64,000 nucleotides of DNA from Climacium dendroides (taxonomy: Eukaryota; Streptophyta; Bryopsida; Hypnales; Climaciaceae), in assembly GCA_950106755.1 (NCBI GenBank), contig OX467088.1, positions 9,036,001 to 9,100,000 on the forward strand. Direction: 5' to 3'. This document shows, one piece after another, positions 60,171 to 64,000 of the stretch. The translations under genes were made by a program, and so were the position numbers. The notes below the pieces were generated by a model. That model had not been told where the DNA came from, searched no databases, and saw nothing but the letters and a program-made list of their open reading frames with translations. Within the stretch, counting starts at the first letter, position 1; the number at the start of each line of letters is the position of its first letter.

Positions 60171-61170
60171 CATGTGCCTTTATGCAAACGTTCCCTCGTT
60201 TTCCTCCCCGGGGAACGCCCTCGTCACTTCCGAAAACGACCTCCTGCTACACCGTGGAACCAGTCGCGCCACCAACGGGCCAACTCCCACCGTTCCCACC
60301 GTTCTCACCGTTCCCAAATAGGGGAACATTCTCCTTCTCCGACGCCCCCACTTCGGCACCTCCGCATATAGCGTTTTACAAACCTCGCTCGCCTCTTCCC
60401 AGACCTCCTTTCGGCTCCAACGCCCGTTGCGCCCCGTTGCCAAGCTTCCTTCATCGCCATAGCCAGTAGTAGCACTCGTCATTCTCGTTCCTTATCGCTT
60501 CTCACATCTGCTGGACCTCAATCCCTTCTTTAGCTTTTCTTTTCCTCGTTTTTTCTGAGACTTTTCGAACGAACGAAGCCACGCCACAGCCCAGCTTAGC
60601 CCAGCCAAAGCTAAAGCCAACCGAGTTCAGTCGTCATTCGAGGTAAGCTTATGTTGTGGTGGATTCTTCGTCTGCTTTTGCTGGTTTGTTGTCTGTTTCT
60701 AGCTCAGAAGTTTCTTGTTTGTTTGCTCTTTTTAATTTTTGATTTTTTTTTTCGGTTCTGGTGCAGCATCAAGTGTGGTTGATTGGTTTGTTCCGGAGTT
60801 CTTGGATTGGTTTAGGGTTGTGAGATTTGATGAGTCCCGAGTGTGGAGTGTGGAGTGATGTTGAGGAAGAAGTTGCTGGGAGTGTAGTAGTAGGTTTGAG
60901 AGCTGTTGTGGAGTTTGTGAGTTCGGTTGTGAGTTTGCGGTGTTGAGCTGGGGGAGGATTCAATCGTGGAGATGGTGGAACAGGGAAAGTACTACTTGTG
61001 TCTTGGAGGTTTGTTGATTGAGTTCGTGGTCATGATGTGGTTAGACTGGACGGGATGATGAATCTGCGGACGACGAGTAGACGGGTTTGCGTCTCCTAGA
61101 GGTGGAGGAGCTGAGGGGAGCTCCAAGCTTCCAAGGAGAAGAAGCTCCAAGCCCTAACTAGAAGGCTACT
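60171..61170 (+). promoter_or_regulatory. CK2 beta promoter and 5' UTR with probable leader intron
   Basis: Pyrimidine-rich, TATA-less GC-rich stretch (60180-60480) with a 10-bp CCGTTCCCAC-type tandem at 60285-60317. CGAG/GTAAGC at 60642 and TGGTGCAG at 60766 suggest a 5' UTR intron 60643-60766. Open frames on both strands lack domains and follow base composition. Confidence 0.45.
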
Positions 61171-63378
61171 ATGTACAAGGATCGGAGCCTGTCGTTGGCC
61201 GCGGAAGAGAAAGGGGGTTTGTACAGGGAAGTAGCTGAGAACAAGAAGCGGAGTGATGACGTTGGGGAGAAGCCCACCCCGTCGACTTCCAAAGGAGGGA
61301 ATGGACGGGAGAAGCTTGTTGCTCCTGCGGCAGCTGCTGCTCGCCGATTCTCTGGACATGAAGTCCGGCCTGTTGCCCCGGAGAAAGCCAAGTACCCTGA
61401 CGACGGTGAGTCAATTTCTTTTTCTGGTATCGGTTTTTGCATAATGTGATCAATGTAAGGTCGAGGATTCTATTTGTGTCAATTTAACATTGGTTGGAGT
61501 GTAAGTTTTGGGTGATGTATGTATCTTCAAGTGCAGGAGCCAAATCTGTGGAATTTAGATTTTTATCGCTGTGTGTAGGAATTTCTTATGCATTCATTCG
61601 AAGTGGGAGGTTGTTGACCACTATTGACTGGACAATAGACAAACCCCGTTTCCATTCAAAGATCAGTGACTACAGACGTTTGGCCAAGTCCTTCTTTGAG
61701 CGCTTTCTAATAAGTTTAATCACTTAATCACTTAAGTGTGTGAATATGTGATCTGCTGTTGGGGACAGGATGCGAGATCAGGTTTCTAGAGGTTTTAGTA
61801 TCCTCTACCGTCTGCTGTGACATTGTCTTAATCTGATGTTTCAAATAGGATTCAACTGCGTACATCTCAATTTTCTTTTGCTGAAAGCTGACCCATACTA
61901 TAGTGATTGCAGAGGATTCTGAATCGGACACCGAGGATTCGGATGTAAGTGGGTCAGATGGGGAGGACACGTCTTGGATTTCGTGGTTCTGCGGCCTTAG
62001 GGGCAATGAGTTTTTTTGCGAGGTGGACGATGAGTATATTCAGGACGATTTCAATCTAAGCGGCCTCAGCAGCCAGGTTCCATATTATGATTATGCTCTC
62101 GATCTAATCTTGGATGTCGAATCCCCCAGCGGTAAGGGTCCACATTTTCTAGTTGTGATCTTTTAGTAGTATTTTGATTGGCAACGACTTTCTGGGAGTA
62201 AAAATATGGGTCCAACTGTATCGGTTATAACGTACCGAAATATTACTATAAAATACCGTCATGACCAACGTCTAGAACATCATATGATTGCTATATTCCT
62301 GTCATACGAATATCATACCGATCATTTCATTTTCATATCTACCATATGAATATCAGTTGTACCTAATTGCTGGCATTTCTGACAAGAAATCTTGCATCTG
62401 TTTTCTTGACGATGACCTAACCACCAACGCTCTTGCTAGCCTGGGTCGAGGATTGTTGATGCAGTGAATGGAGATTAGATCACGGTTTATTGCGGTGGGG
62501 GTGGGGGTGTTCTGTGTTTTTTCTTCCTCCCATTTGCTATCTCGTTCATTCATCGGAAATCCTAAACGAGCTTGTGTGGTCTCGGTTGTTGAAATCAGAT
62601 GATATTTTAACCGAGGAGCAGAATGAAATGGTTGAGTCTGCTGCGGAGATGTTGTATGGACTAATTCATGTCCGTTACATCTTGACCAGCAAGGGCATGA
62701 ATGCGATGGTATGTTTGCTTCTTAGGCCTTCAAGTTTTCTATTAAGTCATTTTCTTACTCCCCAACTTATACAATTTTCTATCAGATGTGGACTTTGAAC
62801 CAATTCTGAACTTTTTGACTTTGAATGCAGCTTGAGAAGTGCAAGAATGTGGACTTTGGTAGATGCCCCCGGGTCTACTGCTCAGGCCAGCCATGTTTGC
62901 CTATGGGACAATCAGATGTCCCTCGAACTAGTACAGTAAAGATATATTGTCCCAAGTGCGAAGATATCTATTACCCCAGATCGAAATATCAAGGCAGTAT
63001 CCTCTCAAGTACTTTTTTGACTTTTTGGCCTTCACTTTTTCTGCACGTCTTGTCCACTTGTTATACACACTTAAGATGATCCCTGGGGATTGTTTGGTCG
63101 AAAGTAAGGAGCTTGGGTTGTGACATTCCTTCAGATTTTTTACATTTTTATGATAGCTGATGTTTGTAGTTTCTGATTTGAACATGCATTTGAAGTGACG
63201 GGTCTACCTCTGCTGTTTGCCAAACTTAACTCAACGTGCAGACATTGACGGTGCATATTTCGGAACTACTTTCCCACATCTTTTTTTGATGACATATCCT
63301 TATATCAAGCCTACGAAGCCAACCCAGAGCTATGTACCGAGAATATTTGGATTCAAACTGCATAGAAGTGCAAGATAG
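61171..63378 (+). CDS. CKB: casein kinase 2 regulatory subunit beta
   Basis: Five coding exons with GT/AG borders: 61171-61405, 61913-62131, 62599-62708, 62831-62996 and 63242-63378 (288 residues). The N-terminal extension of about 90 residues ([16 protein letters not shown]) is typical of plant CK2 beta. Then come the acidic Ser-rich [20 protein letters not shown], the core start [18 protein letters not shown], the acidic loop [15 protein letters not shown], and [11 protein letters not shown]. The zinc site that mediates dimerisation has its four cysteines in CPRVYC and CPKC. The conserved end [16 protein letters not shown] and [13 protein letters not shown] is complete. The protein forms the tetrameric CK2 holoenzyme with two catalytic alpha subunits and sets substrate choice in nucleus and cytosol. 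All exon phases agree (1, 1, 0, 1). No damage seen. Confidence 0.95.
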
Positions 63379-64000
63379 GCTGCTGACAAGGTGGCGAGTT
63401 AAATGCTGCACTTTGTGGCATATTGAAGAAACTGCGACTCAGGAAGCTCTTGGAAAGTTTGAAGACGACGTGTACATCATGATAAGAGGTTCTGTTGACG
63501 GCGCTTTTGCTCGGTTAGGGAAAGTGTCTTGGAAAGGCCTTTGGCATGATTAATGACCAAGCAAGGTCCACAGCGAGTTATGGTACGCGAGACATTTTGA
63601 GGTTGAAGGGAGGACTTGCATGCATATGACGCCATGCATTAGTATTGAATCTTGTCAGAAAGTGCTTCACTTAGCACCAATTACTTAACAGAGGCAAACA
63701 TTAGCTTCGACTACAGGGATTGTTCTACCGTATTTTTGGATCTAATCAGTCTGAATTGTAATAGAGTGTAATATTAGTAACCGTAGCTTGCCCCGTGATC
63801 ATGTTGAGCAAACCTTAGACTCAAAAGTTGTTCTGTGTCAATTGAATTCAATTTGATTTGGCAATTCGAATGCCCATGTGCTTTGGCAACTTTTGGATGC
63901 CAAATTCATTCGATTACATGATTCTCTCTAATTAAAATTACTCTTTTTCAGTTCTTCTCATTGTTTTCTGTGAAGGCATGTGGTGAGATCATAATATTGA
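63379..64000 (+). other. 3' UTR and flank of the CK2 beta gene
   Basis: The frame 63332-63553 is an alternative-frame overlap of the last exon. AATAGAGTGTAATATTAG near 63760 might serve in polyadenylation. Nothing else recognised. Confidence 0.5.

Noticed and set aside
60180..60482. Overlapping open frames on both strands before the CK2 beta gene
   Set aside because: Pro/Arg-rich GC-biased promoter DNA without domains; lies in the likely promoter or 5' UTR.

Overview
The window looks like nuclear DNA of a land plant, or a close streptophyte relative. It has intron-containing plant genes (a CONSTANS-like CCT protein, a casein kinase 2 beta subunit with the plant N-terminal extension, a plastid-targeted small protein), a eukaryotic tRNA-Gly with no encoded CCA, Ty1/copia debris, and long AT-rich gene-poor stretches. 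I lean towards a bryophyte because GC-rich compact genes sit in AT-rich repeats, but the sequence does not prove it.

Layout. 1-2.7 kb: the 3' part of a CONSTANS-like gene (+). 2.7-10 kb: AT-rich intergenic DNA with short elements flanked by TTAA, one carrying a long foldback. 10.2-25 kb: a decayed gene for the polyadenylation factor CstF64, split by a 10.6-kb copia element (LTRs 11621-11867 and 22002-22232). That element holds about 5 kb of extra DNA between primer-binding site and gag, with two diverged copies of an unrecognised small ORF, each behind a TATA box. 27.3 kb: a 19-bp minisatellite with higher-order structure. 28.0-31.0 kb: an intronless Lung_7-TM (GPR107/108-like) gene followed by tRNA-Gly(UCC). 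49.6-52.65 kb: the same block inverted. The two arms align without gaps (paired coordinates sum to 80596) and form a palindrome with an 18.6-kb spacer. The spacer holds tandem repeats, a hAT-like transposase relic, a 2.4-kb relic of another transposon-like gene and more TTAA elements. 52.9-56.8 kb: TTAA elements and a hairpin MITE. 56.97-58.81 kb (-): a four-exon gene for a plastid protein with an HMA-like fold. 59.3-59.75 kb: a 112-bp tandem repeat. 60.2-63.4 kb (+): a CK2 beta gene with five coding exons.

The intact genes are unrelated housekeeping or regulatory genes with no operon-like logic. The most notable signals are: (1) inverted 7TM/tRNA arms whose inner 1.96 kb reads as identical while the 5' coding and promoter parts have diverged, pointing to gene conversion; (2) a family of non-autonomous elements with TTAA flanks and CCCYTAAA ends, resembling piggyBac-type ends; (3) the paired TATA-plus-ORF units inside the copia element; (4) a recurrent AAAGTTATRG word in otherwise different repeats.
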